From: Sweltsa coloradensis
Lineage: Eukaryota; Arthropoda; Insecta; Plecoptera; Chloroperlidae
Length of the DNA stretch: 64,000 nt
Reading direction: 5' to 3'
Assembly: GCA_024449915.1 (NCBI GenBank)
Contig: JAMZAV010001737.1
Location: forward strand, 62,001 to 126,000
The position numbers and the translations under genes are program-made. Every line of letters starts with the position of its first letter. Position 1 is the stretch's first letter. This document shows positions 10,563 through 22,640 of this stretch, in pieces. The notes beneath the pieces are model-generated. The model made no database searches, was not told where the DNA came from, and saw nothing but the letters and a program-made list of their open reading frames with translations.

Positions 10563-11520
10563 ATGGAAGAGTTACAAGCACAACAGAAACGTTTGGTAGC
10601 TCGTCCTGAATTTGTCTTTGCAAGCGTTCAGAGAACTCACGACGCGTTCTCCAAGATTAAACCCGGAGATGTCGATTCGTGTAGGCCTCGGTTCGACAAG
10701 CTCTCTGAGTTGGAGTCTGATTTTCAAGACATCCAAATGTCAATTTCCGATATCAACACGCAGTTAAAAGACACGGCGAGACCCACCGAAATCGATAAGG
10801 TCCAAGACAGTTTTGAGACTGTTCTCTATGCAGCAAAAGCTAGGTTCCTCGCGGCGTTAAGTTGACTCAGCCCGTCAGTGTGACTCAACACGGGGCTGCC
10901 CCCATCTCTGCGAAATCTCACATCTCTCTACCAGTCATTGACCTCCCCAAGTTCGCGGGTGACATTTGCAAATGGCCCGAGTTATACTCCCTGTTCAAGT
11001 CTTTGATCGACGAAAACACACAAAAATGTGCAGAAGCTGCATTACCTCAAATCCTCGTTGTCTGAACAAGCTCTAGCTATTATCTCTGAGTTACAAATCT
11101 GTGAAGAAAGCTATCCTCTGGCATTAACTGCGCTTATCTCACGTTATCAAAACAAGAGACTTCTAGCCAGCGTCTATGTTCAGAAGATACTAGAATTTGT
11201 TCCTCTCAAGACTTCGTCCTATGAAGGACTTCAAATCTTCCTCAAAGTCCATCGTAATTCGGTTGAAGCTTTGAAAGCACTAGATATTCCGGATTTGGGC
11301 GATTTTCTGCTGCTATGTTTATCGTTAGCCAATCTCGATCCCTCTTCTCGGAAAGCTTTCGAAACTAAGCATTGTTCTAACTCAGCTCCTGATTATAAAT
11401 CGTTAATCGAATTTTTGGAACAGCAGTCTCGCACTATGGAGCTTTGCGCCGTCGGCAATTATTCGACTATGTCACCGAAGAGTTCTCATCCCTCTAAGAT
11501 GATTAATTCTTTTCTAGTAT
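10563..11520 (+). pseudogene. BEL1 gag, N-terminal part
   Basis: ATG at 10563 in strong context (caccATGG). The first ~100 codons are helical, then a PVIDLPKFAGD...W-x-x-L-Y-x-L-F-K-S-L-I block and SRYQNKRLLASVYVQ correspond to the DUF1759-type BEL/Pao gag core, followed by an FLEQQSRTMEL block. Frames shift near 10860 (stop TGA) and near 11040, so the copy is not intact. LTR-X begins at 11521. Reading across one GTAT target copy to 35639 keeps the frame, and the zinc knuckles follow there. Confidence 0.88.
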
Positions 11521-12624
11521 TGTCATGTAAACAGGGTGGTTTACCCTTGTAACTAGCAATGTCATGATGATGGTTTGGTTCGTCGAGTGTTATGGTTTCA
11601 TTTTGACGCAATCACTGTAAACAGCGAGTGTTTTGGTTGCACACAGAGGAATGTGACGATTTAGTAAGCATTCGCAATCTAAATAGCTGTGTTATTGTTG
11701 ATTGTTGGGAAGAATGCGTGCGTGGCGTAACATGTTTTACTGGAATCGGTATCGAGGTCAGAGGGGAAAGAGTCCCCTCTCTTCAACTCGGGGACGATGG
11801 GGGGAGGTAGGAGAAGACACGTGTGACCGTTTGGACATGGGAGGATCGAGGGGAGGTCGAGAGAGGGGATGGTGACAACGGACTCGGGGAGAGTGGCCGA
11901 AGTCAGGGGTTCGAAACTTGGTGGTGACCAAAGGGCGAGGTGATCGGGGAGTGGTGCTCCGACCTGCGACCAGACCAGGTGTTTGGTTCGGGAGTTGAAG
12001 ACAGACCGGCGAGAGGGCTAGGTGCCTATCCGGGTGTCGAACCAAGAGAACACGTCTAGAAGACGCATGGGCTAGGTGCCCAGGATAAGCGACTACAGTG
12101 TTCATTGGAAGCGACAGGACTAGGTGTCCGGCTTCGGAAGCAAGGGCTTCAACCAGGAGTGCGAGACACAAGAAGGGGACCGAGGACTTCCGCCCTACAA
12201 GAGGTGAAGAACGAAGAGCCAAACATCACCGGCTGCTGAGGGGTCTGTGACCGAGGAACGACACCATCTGTACCAGAGTCATAGAGGGAAAGAAAGCTAA
12301 GTTCATTTAACTATAGTAATGTCGGTAATGCTAAGGGATACGAACCCACGTTCAGCTGAGTACAGGGCATGAGCTCACCGATACCAGGCGAGAGTAGGCT
12401 GATCATTTATGTCTATTGCTAATACAGTGCACCCTTCTTTAGTTGATTTATGACTCTTATTACTCGGTCACCACTGCCTTAAGAACTCCTCATTCCAGAC
12501 TCTAGATTAGAGACGATCCCGGTCACAAGTATAATCGGTTGTCCCCTGGAGAACTACGCCCCACAATAACATCTACTCCGGCATTAACATCCATGCTAAA
12601 GGGTGACATCCGCTAAACTTGACA
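11521..12624 (+). repeat. LTR-X 5' LTR
   Basis: 1,104 bp, GC-richer than its surroundings. It contains a 154-codon antisense frame (11758-12222) that is also open in the 3' LTR. That frame is proline/serine/arginine-rich with no recognised family and may be incidental. Confidence 0.92.
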
Positions 12625-12641
12625 TGGTGGAGGCGCCGCTC
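12625..12641 (+). promoter_or_regulatory. LTR-X primer binding site
   Basis: TGGTGGAGGCGCCGCTC abuts the 5' LTR and starts with TGG, as tRNA primer sites do. The tRNA was not identified. Confidence 0.65.
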
Positions 12642-13620
12642 TGTTTTGAGGTTGTTCTTAGGGGTGGTGATTGTTAATTACTGGGTAATTAGCTTAAATC
12701 TGTCAAGGTGAAGTCTGGTTGGACAGATAGGAATGTAGTGATATTTAATTACTTGGTAATTAGTTTCATTGTTAAATGGTTAACGATGGATTGATTAGTA
12801 TGTGCTGATTTTTAATTACTAGGTAATTAAAATTGATTAATTAGGTCCCGTCTAGGTGTTATTTTTTTTTTGACGTTTGCATAGTTGATTATTATGAATG
12901 TTGAGCTAAATTGCAGAGGCTAGGAATGTGTTTGCTATGGAGACGTTGTGCTTCGAGTTAAGTAACTTCTGCTGGGATGTCTTTGTACACAAACCGGGGA
13001 TCGAGCAATGTTGCTGTAGCACCATGTACTGGCTCCTGATTGGTCGGTGCGCGGGCTCGGGCGAGGCCGCGGTTCGGACTGCCGGCCGTGATGTAGTCTA
13101 GAGACCGCGGTGGCTGCGCGGTCCCCCCGGTGTTTTTAGGCATGGGGGGAATACTAACTGTAGTTTAGCTCTGTATAGGTGCACGGTTGGAGCGCCCATC
13201 GCATGTAAATAGTAAATGGATAGTTGTACATTGTTATGTATTGTATTGTACAGTATAAGTAAGTGATTCTACATCTAGGGCGTTCCATATTATTGGAGCG
13301 ATATTGTTATTATGTAGTTTAAAATATTAGTTATGTTTCGGAACATATTAGTGTACAAGCACCTGGGTGGTCACCTTGAGTTTGTTCTCGTGCGTTGATA
13401 CGTTTCTCCTGAGAAATGTATTGGTCAGCAATTGATTATACTTGGTTGTCTGTATCCGGTCTCACGGTGCAGTAGGGTTTAGCGCGACGATTAGCGTGCA
13501 TTGTTGTTTTTATTTGTGAGATGATGTTTATAATTATGTTCGGCCTGATATTGAGATAGTAGATTTATCACAATTATTAGCTTTATGCTTTATGTCGAAT
13601 GCATTACACTTATTTAACTT
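12642..13620 (+). other. LTR-X internal sequence, 5' side
   Basis: No gene found. It contains three TTAATTACTNGGTAATTA-type palindromic words at about 12675, 12750 and 12815, and a GC-rich stretch at 13000-13130. The right limit, where the LINE begins, is approximate. Confidence 0.6.
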
Positions 13621-13946
13621 TTGTGCATGCTTTATTTTCACACTGAGCCAATTGGCTCTTTTTGAAAGGATGGGATTGTGTCTTTGGGGAGGAAACTCTT
13701 TTTCACGAAGAGATTGAGTTGGAGTGGTGGGGAGAGCTGGGAAGAGAGAGGAAGGAGGGAAGGGGAGGGAATGGTGGCTGTTCCTTTGCTGAGAAGTTGC
13801 TCACTCGCGAGTGTGCTTTGCATGAGATGAGCAAGAAAAAGAGAGAAGATTGTAAGGGATGAAGGGTAGTGTTGGGACGTTACCTACCAAGAAAGTCAGG
13901 ACCGTCGGGAACCGGTCGTTTCCAGGGCGAACCATTCGGCCTAAGC

Positions 13947-15747
13947 CTACGTTTGGGTGAGCCGGTCCCTTAAGACCCGCCTTTTCTTGGCAGGGTTTGG
14001 TGGAGGAGATTTGGAGTCAGCATAGGTGCGGTTGATTGTACGTTTCTTCGCATTTGGAGGGAATGATGCACGGGTTCCAATGCTGGCGATTGGTCTTGGA
14101 TGACAGTCGCGGCTGGTCGGATAAAAACGACACTGGGAGCGAACCTCAGGATGGATATGTGTTCTAAGGGTTCGGTAGAATTTACGGGAGATGGAAGTAA
14201 TATGCTCTTGGAGCATGGGGAATCCAATGTCCTGGTGAAGCCAGTGAATTGGTGTTGATTTGGGAGAATGTGTAATGGTTCTTAGCACTCGGTTTTGTAG
14301 TGGTTGGAGGGAGTTCATATACTGGACTGAGCAGCGCCAGCCCAGATGGGACAAGCGTATGTGATGGAAGGCCGAATAATTTGTCGGTATATCGTGAGTC
14401 TGTCCAAACGTGATATATTTGTTGAATGTAGTAGTGGTGCTAATGCAGAAATTTTCCGAACAGCGCGTTGTTGAGTGTTGCGAATGTGCTGCCTCCAGGT
14501 GAGTCGAGAGTCCAGAGTTGCTCCAAGGTACAAGGCTGTCTTCGACCAGGGGATGCTGCGTCCCCCAAGAATAAGACGGGGTTGTTGAGTCACATGTCTT
14601 CTTGAGAAGAGGACTGCTACTGTTTTTATTGGATTGAGGCCCAGCCTCCATTTACTGTAGAAGGGCGCCACCGTGTTGACGCCGCGTTGTAGTTTGGCGA
14701 TTGCAAGGCTTGAGAACTCAGATGTGGCAGCCAGCGCATTATCGTCTGCGAATAGATGTAAAATGACCCCCTGTGGTAGAGACGGAAAATCAGCCGTATA
14801 GACATTGAATAAAAGAGGACTGAGTACAGACCCTTGAGGTACTCCTGCTTTGATTGGACGGGGGATGCTGGTAGCTCCCATCCAGGTGGCGATGAAGGTC
14901 CTGTCTTTTAAAAAGGAGTGTAGAAGATGAAGTAGATGACGAGGACAGTCTTGTTTTGCAAACTTGAAGAGGAGACCTGGATGCCAGACCTTATCAAACG
15001 CCTTTGCCACATCTAAGAATACCACAGCGGTGTGAGAGTTGGTGTTGAACCCATGAGTAATCTTGTTTGTGAGGCGGAGTAGTTGAAGTTCGGTTGAAGT
15101 GCCTTCGGTGAAGCCGAATTGTGAGGACGGTATAATTCGCTTATCAGCTACAAACACTTTTAGTCGGGAATGGATAGTCCTCTCGAACACTTTGCCAAGA
15201 ATGTTTAAAAGACTGATCGGCCTGTAGCTGGTCGGGTCTGTTGGAGGTTTCCCAGGTGTAAGTATTGAAATTACTTTGGCATGTTTCCAAGCTGTAGGGA
15301 AGTGGCCAACACGAAATGATGCTGTGAAAATTTGTAGCAGACGAGACAACACTGTGCCAGGGAGCTGTAGTATGAGGCGAGCTGTGATTGAGTCAGGTCC
15401 GGGAGCCTTTTTGGGGTTTAATGCTTTGAGTAGTGATATAAGTTCTTCTGGAGAGCAGAGGTCTTCGTCTTGGAGTTCAGGACACTTTGAAACGGAGAGC
15501 AGATGATCCATTTTATGTTCAAGATCTGGTGTATCTGGGGCAGGAGGGTTTGGGGTAAAAGATTTCTCTAGGACATCTGCTATTGCCTCAGCCTTGTCGG
15601 CGCTGCTGAGTGCAATACCTCTGGGCGTAGTAAGCGGAGGGTTGGAGATGCCTCGTTTGCACAGCGATTTTGCCATTGGCCAGATAGAATGGTCTTTGAT
15701 TGACAGAGATGAAAGTTTTTGCTCCCACATGTGTTGCCTATGGGAGG
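13947..15747 (-). pseudogene. Jockey-type LINE ORF2, reverse transcriptase part
   Basis: A long frame from 15730 to 14315 holds a nearly complete RT domain. Landmarks are KKAPGPDSIT, AKVISILTPGKPP with YRPISLL, motif A FLDVAKAFDKVWH, motif B AGVPQGSVLSPLLFNVY, motif C FADDNAL, then LGATLDSRLTW and YACPIWAGAA. The segment before RT has the Jockey-like pattern of a W-x-x-x-K-x-L block and DKAEAIADVLE. A frameshift near 14320 moves the C-terminal ~120 residues to another frame that ends at 13947. In an active LINE this enzyme copies the RNA at a nicked target. The codons just upstream join 21579 once BEL2 is removed. Confidence 0.92.
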
Positions 15748-15966
15748 TGAATAAAACTGGTAGGCTTATTTAAATGTGGACTGTATAATTCTTTCTTTAT
15801 TTGAATTACTTTATACTTTCAAAAACATAGCACAATCATTTCACATCCATTTCAACTCCATTCGTTGCTAGTGACTACTATAAAACACATCTTTAATAAC
15901 AAAAACATGATGTGAGGCCACAGCCCTCACAATGCATAATAATATTATGCCTTCTAAACTCAAACA
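15748..15966 (-). repeat. BEL2 3' LTR
   Basis: 219 bp, TG...CA ends, matches 21369-21578. The shared block GTGAGGCCACAGCCCTCACA is itself a hairpin. Confidence 0.92.
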
Positions 15967-15985
15967 TACTCCCCCCGTTGATTGG
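15967..15985 (-). promoter_or_regulatory. BEL2 polypurine tract
   Basis: On the minus strand AACGGGGGGAGTA directly precedes the 3' LTR, the expected plus-strand primer site. Confidence 0.75.
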
Positions 15986-16006
15986 AGATCAAAATACAAA
16001 GAAGTA

Positions 16007-17580
16007 TTACATAAGACATTGAGTAGGGAGAGGAATTAAATGACGAATTGGTCTCTTCATCACGTTGCGACCTAATCGTATGTTGACAACTCGAACTAGC
16101 CCATCACTCCCTGGGCAGATGCTTTCTACGACCCCCAGTTTCCATTGGAGAGGAGGCAGACGATCATCTCGAACAAGGCACACCATTCCCGGTTGTAGGT
16201 TGTTTTGGGAAGTAGACCATTTCTGCCGTTGCTGGAGTCCGTTGAGGTAGTCCCTTGACCACATTTTCCACAACTGCTGGTGCATATGTTGGACTCGTTG
16301 CCAACGTGATAACTGGTTGATTGTCGACGTGTTAAGCAAGTCTGGCTCAGGTAGGCTTATTAATGGAGCGCCTATGAGAAAATGACCTGGACTTAAAAAC
16401 GTTGGATCATTAGGATCGTTTGACAAAACGGTAAGAGGACGGGAATTCATACATGCTTCAATTTGAGAAAGTAGAGTAGCTAATTCTTCAAACGTCAATG
16501 TAGCCGTCCCTACCACACGTTTCAAATGAAATTTCATGGACTTCACTGCAGCTTCCCAGAGACCACCAAAGTGTGGTGCACTGGGTGGAATGAAGTGCCA
16601 CGTAAATTGTTCTTTTGCAGCATATTCCTTGATCTGATCGCAGAACGATTCGGTAAGGAACAGCCTACGCAACTCTTGAAGCTTACGGTTTGAGCCCACA
16701 AAGTTCGTAGCATTGTCACTGTAAATGTGTAGACACTTGCCTCTTCTGGCTGTAAACCTTCTTAACGCTGCTATAAAGGCTTCAGTCGTTAAATTACTCA
16801 CTAGTTCCAAGTGTACAGCTTTTACTGCAAAGCATACAAATATTGCAACATAGCATTTGATTGTAGTTTTGCTGCGTACTGATCCAGTCTTTATTGAAAA
16901 GGGACCAGCATAATCTACTCCTGTGTCACAAAAGGACGAGATGGTTGAACACGGGCTTTAGGTAATTGACCCATCAATTGTTTTGATGTTGATACCTTCA
17001 GTTTGAAACAAGGTAAACATTTGTGAATGCAATTCTTGATTACTTGTTTTGCTCTGGGGATCCAATATTGCTGGCGCAATGATGCAGTTAACAATTGCGG
17101 ACCAGCATGAAGTAGCTTGAGATGTTCAGAGATTGATAATCAATTTAGTAAGATCATGATTTGGTGGAAGAATAAGTGGATGCTTGTTATCGTATGGAAG
17201 TTCTGAATTATTTAATCTCCCACCGACTCGCAGGAACTTTTCATCGTCTAAAAATGGATGAAGATTTAACAGTAAGCTTTCTTTGAAACTTGACCGTTGT
17301 CTTGAAGCTCTTGAATTTCACGAAGGTAAACATCTTTTTGCACACATTTAATGCAAATTTTGAGAGCAGATTGCAGCTCCTCAGCAGATAGCACACCTGA
17401 CTTTCTTGACATCGAATTCTTACAATTGAAGTTGAATCGCAAACAATACGCAACTACGTGTGTCAGTTTCGAGAGTGACGAGTATTTGGAAATAATCTCG
17501 GTTGTTACAGTATTAGTAACTAACATGGTGTTGACAATTCTACGTTTTTCGGATATGGAATTGTCACTGTTCAATGATGG
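16007..17580 (-). pseudogene. BEL2 integrase region
   Basis: The segment between RNase H and integrase appears in pieces at 17574-17241, including a KFLRVGGRL block near 17230. The region 17240-16810 is broken by shifts but retains a GVDYAGPF-type first catalytic Asp near 16900. The last 267 codons (16810-16007) are open. They hold LELVSNLTTEAFIAALRRF, the second Asp in YSDNATNFVG, the catalytic Glu in GGLWEAAVKS, and a C-terminal LSRWQRVQHMHQQLW block with a following beta-rich tail. These are the landmarks of BEL/Pao integrases. The protein would insert element cDNA, but this copy is disrupted upstream. Confidence 0.87.
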
Positions 17581-17650
17581 GACGGATGAGGGCCACGATA
17601 GAGTAGGTTGCTGTAGCCAGTCAGGTCCGTGCCACCATATATCAAGTTGT

Positions 17651-19044
17651 TTAAGTGTTTTTAGGATCAGTTCCTCTTGAAATAAGATCTGCTGGATTGT
17701 GTTTGGAAATTACATGTTTCCAATCCTTAACATTAGTGTATTCTTGAATTTTGGATACTCTGTTCGCAACAAATGTTTCCCATCGATTTGAAGACGAGGA
17801 TAACCATGATAGAACAATGGTTGAATCCGTCCAAAGATGTATGCTGTCAATCTTAAGGTTCAAGATTGGTAGTGTTTTTTGTACCAGTTGCGCTAGTAAC
17901 AATGCGCCACAAAGTTCTAAACGGGGCAGAGTTACCTTTTTTACAGGTGCTACTCTTGATTTTGAGCACAGTAGATGAATACTAACTTCATTTTGAACAT
18001 TGACTGACCTGAGATATAAACACGATCCATACGCTCGTTCTGATGCATCTGAGAAACCATGAATCTGTATGTCTATGATTGGTGCTTTGCATAGAACTAA
18101 TCGGTCAATTTCAATGTTGTTGACAAAAGGAAGTTGTTGGTGAAGCTTGTTCCATTCCATCAATAACTCTTGTGGTAGTCGATCATCCCAGTCTAGTTTA
18201 TGAAGCCATAACTTCTGTAGAAATATCTTATGTAAAATCACTATTGGGCTGACGAGACCTAATGGATTAAATATCGACGCAATGATTGATGAAATCTTCC
18301 GTTTTGTAACATTCGTGGCAGACACTTGATCGTGCGAATATGAAGAGCTTTTGTTTTGTACGAGAAACTTATCTGACTTCGGATTCCACAATAAACCAAG
18401 TGTTTTAACGCTGTCTGTGCGATCAAATTGAAGAGGTAACTGGGTTTCTCTGTACTCTGTAGGTATTGCTTCAAGTAACTCTGGACAGTTTGAACACCAT
18501 TTTCTGAGTGGGAATCCTCCACTATTTAATAGCATGGTCATGTCATCTTGAATTTGAAGAGCATCCTGGATATTGTCACAGCCACTGAGCAAGTCATCAA
18601 CGTAAAGTCTCGTCCTAGCACTTCTGTAGCGCGAGGATAGCTGCTAGCTTCTTCTTCGGCAAGTTGTTGTAAGCATCGTGTTGCCAAGAAGGGAGCTGAA
18701 GCTGTGCCGTAGGTGACTGTTGTAAGCTCGTAACATTTGACAGATTCTTCAGGCGATGTTCTCCAGAGAATTCTTTGATATCGAGTGTCCCGTGGATCTA
18801 CGTTGACTTGACGATACATTTTAGCAATGTCAGCTGTAAATGCAATTTGATGTGTTCTAAACCGTACCACGATTGACCACAAGTCTTGTTGAATAGTAGG
18901 ACCCACCATCAGGATATCATTTAAGGATTTACCGTTCGTAGTTTTGGCTGAAGCGTCAAAAACAACTCGTGTCTTGGTTTGTGGTGCTGGAAGCCTTAAA
19001 CACAGCATGATGAGGGAGATAGTATACATTGTCAGAATGTACAC
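17651..19044 (-). pseudogene. BEL2 reverse transcriptase and RNase H
   Basis: Two overlapping frames: 19044-18538 covers the RT fingers and palm (RVVFDASAKT, FTADIAKMYRQV, LTTVTYGTASAPFLATR). After a shift near 18600, 18592-17651 follows. The YVDD catalytic motif lies at the junction near 18600. The second frame contains the RNase H with HGFSDASERAYG, TLPRLELCGALL, LWTDSTIVLSWL, and the BEL signature FVANRVSKI...HNPADLISRG. The order is as in BEL/Pao pol. At least two single-base shifts separate gag-protease, RT and RNase H, so the polyprotein is broken. Confidence 0.9.
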
Positions 19045-21262
19045 CTGAATCTGTCTGCACTTGTACCATATGGCCTAGCTTTTCGTATTCTTCAAGAAAC
19101 TTGTTGTATTCCAATCGTAGTTCTGGTTGTTTGTGCAGCCGACCTTCCAAATGTTTAAATCTGTAGCTTGCCTGATCGAATGAGTTACCAAGAGTCTCAT
19201 GATCTGCCTGGAATGGAAGCCTTACTACAAATCTCCCTTTACTATTCCTTGTCACAGTTTCTTGGAAATGTCGCTCACATTTTTGTTCTTCGTCGGTTCT
19301 TGGCTTTGAGTGGACTTCCTCAAGTTCCCAGAAACGTTGCAGTTGCCGATCTAGACTGTCATCTGTTTGCAAGAAGTGTGCGGTAACAGATGCAGTAGAG
19401 GCATCGCCACATACTTGTTGGAAACGTCCTGCCAGTATCCAACCTAACTCTGTATCCTGTAGAATAGGATAATTATTCTCTAATCTTGACTTTCGTCCAG
19501 GCCTTAGAAGATGGAAAAAGAGTTCTGCCCCTATCAACAGATCAATCCTTCCTGGCTGGAAGAATGTTGGGTCAGCTAAATCGATGTCAGGTATATTCCA
19601 CTGTTCATGTTCAATCAACATATCTGGCATCTGGCCGGTTATGCGTTGCAGAACTAAACATGACAAGTTAGCATTGAAGTTGCCTACTTTAGATTGCAGT
19701 TGGCATTCAACCATATGCTTTGATTCTGAGGCTACGTTATTGATACCTCGAATTGAAATGGGGTTCCTATGTTTCTTTAATCCTAATCGTTGTACTAAAT
19801 CTTCAGTACAAAAGTTAGATTGACTTCCACTGTCTAAAAGAGCTCTACACTCTTGAAGCTTGCCATTACAATCTTTTATGAGGACTATTGCTGTTGATAG
19901 TAGAACATGTGATTGGATATCCTTGAATGCACAGCATGCGTTCTGAAACTGGTTTGAACTTCCCTCGTGACCATTATCTGTGTTGTCACATAATGGTGCA
20001 GGATTAGAAATTCTCTGAACCATGTCAGAAGAACCCACGTTTTCAAGATGAGAATTGTGTAACAGAGTATGATGTTTTTTGCCACACTTTCGGCAACCCT
20101 TTGAGTGGCATGACTTGACAACGTGCCCAGTGCGAAGACAGTTGAAGCATAACCTGTTGTTTTGTACACAATATTGTTTCTGAGCTAGGCTTAAGTTCCT
20201 GAACTCATCACATTTGTACAACGAATGTGATTCATTGCAACTCTGACATTTAGGTACAGTTGTGTCTGTAGGCCTAGAAATGTATGCATTAGACTTTCTA
20301 TCGCTTGGATTGAATCTTCCCTTGACTTCAGCAGTAATGAACTTACGATCTGTACAATTACTGTTACTGAAGGGTTGAACGTTTTCTAGAGCTTGTCTTC
20401 TGTGTTCAAGAAAAGCGATGAAACTATCAAGTGATGGGAATGCTTGATCATTGAGAGTGAGTTCCCATTCTTTGCGTGTATTACTATCTAAACGTCTGGT
20501 GAATAGATGTAACAATATGACTTCTTCCAAAGGTGTTTCAATACTAAGGGCCTTAAGAGCATTTAGATTACTAGACACTGTGTTGATAAACTGTAACAAT
20601 TCAGTAGCTGATTCTTTTTGTACTGATTTAATATCGATCAACTCCTTAAGATGTTGAGATGCTATCAGCCTTTTATTTTGATACCGATTTTCCAATAATT
20701 TCCAAGCCACAGTGTAGTTATTCTCAGTCAGTGGTAAATTTTGAATCAATTCTAATGCTTGTCCTGTTAGAACAGATATCAGATAGTAGTACTTTTCTAT
20801 AATGGCCACATCGTTGTTGTCGTGAACCATAGCTCTGAAGCTGTCACTAAACGTCAGCCACTTTGTATAAGAGCCGTCAAAACTAGGCAACTTTATAGAC
20901 GGTAGGTTTAACTTAGTCTTACTAGGCCTGCGAGATGCGCCAATTGTATCATTTGAGGCGTCTAGGTCAACTAAGTGTTGTCTAGGTTCTAACAAGCCTG
21001 ACATAGTTGCTCTAAGGTCATAAACCAGAGTTTCAACGGTGATCCTCTCTCCTTCATGGTCTATGTTTTCATCGTGCAACTCTAGATTGGTTTGGACCTC
21101 ATCAAACCTTGTCCAGGTTTCCAGTAACTGTTCAAGTCTAATTTGTATCTTATTGACATCCTGCGATATGTCGAGACTACTGACAAACTTCTGAATTCGT
21201 GAAATGGTAGCTTTATAAATACCTCTCTGCTTCACCCAAAGCTTGATTTGTTTTGTGTCCAT
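18956..21262 (-). CDS. BEL2 gag-protease open frame
   Basis: A single 768-codon frame from ATG 21262, the first ATG after the leader. Residues about 1-110 are helical, 120-310 are the BEL gag core (KLPSFDGSYTKW, SRYQNKR-type block ENRYQNKRLIASQ, TRKEWE, FLEHRRQALE), and 340-410 are three cysteine/histidine knuckles (C-Q-S-C...H...C, CFNCLRTGHVVKSC, C-R-K-C...HHTLLH). About 470 is the aspartic protease with LDSGSQSNFC, then IDLLIGAELF and a GWILAGR flap. The rest is the start of RT (RLPFQ, LEYNKFLEEYEKLGHM). It would normally continue into pol, but a shift near 19000 separates it from the rest of RT. It is the longest intact frame in the window. Confidence 0.92.
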   Translation of the reverse strand: MDTKQIKLWVKQRGIYKATISRIQKFVSSLDISQDVNKIQIRLEQLLETWTRFDEVQTNLELHDENIDHEGERITVETLVYDLRATMSGLLEPRQHLVDLDASNDTIGASRRPSKTKLNLPSIKLPSFDGSYTKWLTFSDSFRAMVHDNNDVAIIEKYYYLISVLTGQALELIQNLPLTENNYTVAWKLLENRYQNKRLIASQHLKELIDIKSVQKESATELLQFINTVSSNLNALKALSIETPLEEVILLHLFTRRLDSNTRKEWELTLNDQAFPSLDSFIAFLEHRRQALENVQPFSNSNCTDRKFITAEVKGRFNPSDRKSNAYISRPTDTTVPKCQSCNESHSLYKCDEFRNLSLAQKQYCVQNNRLCFNCLRTGHVVKSCHSKGCRKCGKKHHTLLHNSHLENVGSSDMVQRISNPAPLCDNTDNGHEGSSNQFQNACCAFKDIQSHVLLSTAIVLIKDCNGKLQECRALLDSGSQSNFCTEDLVQRLGLKKHRNPISIRGINNVASESKHMVECQLQSKVGNFNANLSCLVLQRITGQMPDMLIEHEQWNIPDIDLADPTFFQPGRIDLLIGAELFFHLLRPGRKSRLENNYPILQDTELGWILAGRFQQVCGDASTASVTAHFLQTDDSLDRQLQRFWELEEVHSKPRTDEEQKCERHFQETVTRNSKGRFVVRLPFQADHETLGNSFDQASYRFKHLEGRLHKQPELRLEYNKFLEEYEKLGHMVQVQTDSGVHSDNVYYLPHHAVFKASSTTNQDTSCF

Positions 21263-21350
21263 GTTGAAAGGCTAAAGTAATAAATAGTTTGTCTGACCTG
21301 TTTTCTGCTGGTTGCTGACACTGTCGAAGCAAAGCAAACTCGTGATATAT

Positions 21351-21367
21351 CCGGCGCGGTTGGACCA
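21351..21367 (-). promoter_or_regulatory. BEL2 primer binding site
   Basis: Minus-strand TGGTCCAACCGCGCCGG starts one base inside the 5' LTR edge. It has the TGG start of a tRNA primer site. BEL1 also starts TGGTCC but then differs. Confidence 0.65.
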
Positions 21368-21368
21368 A

Positions 21369-21578
21369 TGATTAAAACTGGTAGGCTTTTTTAAATGTGG
21401 ACTGTATATTTCTTTATTTGAATTACTTTATACTTTCAAAACATAGTACACTCATTTCACATCCATTTCAACTCCATCGTTGCTAGTGACTACTATAAAA
21501 CACATCTAATAACAAACACATGATGTGAGGCCACAGCCCTCACAATGCATATAATATTATGCCTTCTAAACTCAAACA
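21369..21578 (-). repeat. BEL2 5' LTR
   Basis: 210 bp, TG...CA ends, partner of 15748-15966 with about six substitutions and several small indels. GGAGG follows it at 21579-21583. Confidence 0.92.
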
Positions 21579-22640
21579 GGAGGCAATATCCCTGCGGAGC
21601 TGGGCAGCCAATCTGTTGTATTCAATCCTGGTGTCGAGTGTTCTGAATGCTTGCCAGTGCATCCTTGCTCGATTCGTTGATGGCAATGGAACGCACTAAG
21701 CCAGGGGGTAGAGAGAGGAAATCCGGAGGGCGTAAGGTGGTCCTCGGGATGGATACTTCCGCAGCTCGTTGGATAGTGGACGAGAGGATTGAAACTGCCT
21801 CATCTATCTTGATGGGCGTTAAGAGATCTGAGAAGGAAGGTTCTAGTCTGGCATGGATGTGGGCACGGAACCGCTGCCAATCAGCTCTTGCATAGTGCAG
21901 TCTAGAGCGAGGGGCAGAATGAATAAGAGTGTTGCCTAGTAGCAGGAGAACGGGATCATGATCTGAGGTCAGGGCCTGAATAGTAGTTATGTCGAAGGAC
22001 TTGGAAAAATTGTGTAATAATGCTATGTCTATAACATCAGATGGTGTTTGGGGATTGAAATGGTGGTATGTGGGGTCTACTGGACCCACAATCGTGAAGC
22101 CCGACTCGGAAGCATGTTCAAGAAGAGCAAGCCCCCTCGGACAATTTTTCGTAGAATTCCAAGCTATATTTTTTGCGTTGAGATCGCCCGCCAGTACTGA
22201 GGGAATGGCGTCTTTGAGTATGTGATCATGTCACTGGCGTGATATTTTTTCCCTGGAGGACAATAGGCCGCAAACGCATCGAAGGAGTCCATTTGATTTT
22301 TGAGGAGAATTGAGGTGGCTTCAAGTGGAACGTAGTTGTGGTATGTCACGTGAAAATGTGAGCCTGTTGCGTTTATGAGGGATTGCTGTGGCCTACCTCC
22401 CCTAGTCACAAGCAATGGCTCTGTTCTGTCGAGCGCACGATGGTGACACCCGGGGACTTGCCATCGATCTGGGTATGATGTGGGTTTCATTTATTGGACG
22501 TATCTATAATTCCAGTTTTAACGAGGTGCAGAAGCTCAGGTGTTTTTGCATCGAATGGCCACCATTCGCGTTCCAGATACAATCGAGTTTGTGTCATTGC
22601 TTCTTTGTACACGCCATACGCTGATCAAGAACAATGTTTT
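21579..22640 (-). pseudogene. Jockey-type LINE ORF2, endonuclease part
   Basis: Minus-strand frames show an apurinic-type endonuclease broken by shifts and stops. An INETHI block holding the catalytic Glu lies near 22500, GDLNAKNIAWNS near 22160-22190, a D-x-x-D-I-A-L-L block follows, and LTSDHDPVLL holds the His-Asp pair near 21970. Downstream is the LQRAAEVSIPRTTLR-type linker before RT. The frame reaches the GGAGG target site at 21579 and resumes at 15747. The enzyme nicks target DNA in active LINEs. Confidence 0.85.

Larger units (their letters stand above)
15748..21578 (-). mobile_element. BEL2: BEL/Pao element inserted in the LINE ORF2
   Basis: 5.8-kb minus-strand element. LTRs at 21369-21578 (5') and 15748-15966 (3') have TG...CA ends, and a 5-bp GGAGG duplication lies at 15743-15747 and 21579-21583. 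Primer site and purine tract are present. Gag-protease is one open frame. Reverse transcriptase, RNase H and integrase follow but are broken by frameshifts. LTRs differ by about 3% in substitutions, with several indels. BEL2 belongs to a different lineage from BEL1, judging by gag, LTR and primer-site sequence. Confidence 0.93.
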